Positions 5,730-6,249 of a DNA stretch of 6,249 bases are shown piece after piece. Under the pieces are notes generated by a model, which made no database searches, was not told where the DNA came from, and saw only the letters and a program-made list of their open reading frames with translations. Each line of letters opens with the position of its first letter. Position 1 is the stretch's first letter. A program made the translations under genes and the position numbers. Source of the stretch: Burkholderiales bacterium (lineage in GTDB: Bacteria; Pseudomonadota; Gammaproteobacteria; Burkholderiales; SG8-39); assembly GCA_017880745.1 (NCBI GenBank), contig JADGRR010000189.1, positions 1 through 6,249 on the forward strand, read 5' to 3'.

Positions 5730-6249
5730 ACTTTCCTTCCTCTTGCGCGAACCAGTGCTCGCGCGCCTTCATGATCAAGGCTTTCGCACGCTCGGCGTCC
5801 ATGGCGCAGATTTCGATCAGATCGTCCGTGGCCAGGTCCGCCAGGTCGTCGCGGGTATTTACGCCGTTCTCGGCGAGTTTGGCTGCGATCTGGCTGTCCA
5901 TGCCTTCCAGCCGCAGCAGTTCCGGATCCACACCCTCGACTTTTTCCTCGCTCGCGATTTCCTGCACCAGCAGCGCGTTGCGCGCGCGGCTTCTGAGTTC
6001 ATTGACCGTGTTTTCGTCGAATGCGTCGATTTCCATCATTTCATTGATCGGCACGTAGGCGACTTCTTCCAGCGATGAAAAGCCTTCCTGGATCAGGATA
6101 TCGGCCACTTCCTCATCGACGTCGAGTTTTTCTATGAATGTGGTGCGGATGCCGGCGCTCTCTTCTTTCTGTTTCTTCTCCGACTCCTCTTCGTTCATCA
6201 GGTTGATGGTCCAGCCGGTGAGTTCCGAGGCAAGGCGCACATTCTGGCC
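5728..6249 (-). CDS. nusA: Transcription termination/antitermination protein NusA, C-terminal part
   Basis: NusA binds RNA polymerase and nascent RNA and modulates pausing, intrinsic termination and antitermination. The 173 visible residues begin with GQNVRLASELTGW, the end of the second KH domain, so the gene continues past the right edge. An acidic, lysine-rich linker follows. Then come two helix-hairpin-helix acidic repeats: AR1 (LDVDEEVADILIQEGF, LEEVAYVPINEMMEIDAF) and AR2 (GVDPELLRLEGM, then NGVNTRDDLADLATDDLIEI, ending in ALIMKAREHWFAQEEGK). Two C-terminal acidic repeats are typical of Beta- and Gammaproteobacteria; AR2 contacts the RNA polymerase alpha C-terminal domain. The codon at 6238-6240 is GTG within the KH2 domain and is not a start. 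The stop is TAG, 9 nt before infB. Confidence 0.97.
   Translation of the reverse strand, partial: GQNVRLASELTGWTINLMNEEESEKKQKEESAGIRTTFIEKLDVDEEVADILIQEGFSSLEEVAYVPINEMMEIDAFDENTVNELRSRARNALLVQEIASEEKVEGVDPELLRLEGMDSQIAAKLAENGVNTRDDLADLATDDLIEICAMDAERAKALIMKAREHWFAQEEGK

Noticed and set aside
5006..6058. Plus-strand serine-rich open frame of 350 codons
   Set aside because: It is antisense to infB and nusA; the serine-rich composition is what antisense of lysine/glutamate-rich coding yields. No supporting ribosome site or domain.
2827..6078. Very long open frame (1083 codons) on the plus strand
   Set aside because: It lies antisense to rbfA, infB and nusA, all of which have unmistakable family motifs. 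High GC with biased third positions leaves antisense frames open. The translation (rich in H, R, L, G, D) shows no recognisable domain.
1..6249. Search for a novel or accessory system, repeats, CRISPR, mobile elements, tRNA or rRNA
   Set aside because: The conserved nusA-infB-rbfA-truB-rpsO-pnp locus accounts for nearly all bases. The remaining gaps are short leaders and spacers with no repeats or unfamiliar genes.

Overview
The window is a high-GC stretch of bacterial chromosome holding a housekeeping translation/RNA-metabolism locus, all on the minus strand. Read in the direction of transcription (right to left) the order is nusA (3' end only) - infB - rbfA - truB - rpsO - pnp (5' part only). 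This is the classical order known from Escherichia coli and many other Proteobacteria. The proteins look proteobacterial. The PNPase and TruB N-terminal regions, the S15 sequence and the IF2 N-domain resemble Betaproteobacteria most, with Gammaproteobacteria the alternative. That placement comes from recalled family sequences, not from a search.

Layout from high to low coordinates: nusA enters from the right edge within its KH2 domain and ends after two acidic repeats. infB follows after 9 nt, with its Shine-Dalgarno overlapping the nusA stop, and encodes a full-length 847-residue IF2. A 69-nt gap with a GC-rich hairpin leads to rbfA (122 aa). truB follows closely, but its first in-frame ATG leaves the protein without its usual N-terminal strand, and no ATG/GTG/TTG lies further upstream in that frame. 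A 141-nt gap after truB holds a good sigma-70-type promoter for rpsO (89 aa). A stem-loop terminator with a short T-run lies just past the rpsO stop, followed by a leader of about 100 nt with a small hairpin. pnp then starts at TTG and runs off the left edge after 432 codons.

Together these genes cover transcription elongation/termination (NusA), translation initiation (IF2), 30S maturation (RbfA, S15), tRNA pseudouridylation (TruB) and RNA decay (PNPase). The whole window is explained by this conserved operon plus short regulatory spacers; no gap exceeds 300 bases. I see no mobile element, CRISPR array, tRNA, rRNA or accessory system, and I do not think an undescribed system is present. The points worth a second look are the missing canonical truB start, the TTG start of pnp with a possible overlapping leader ORF, and the in-frame single-amber junction between nusA and infB.
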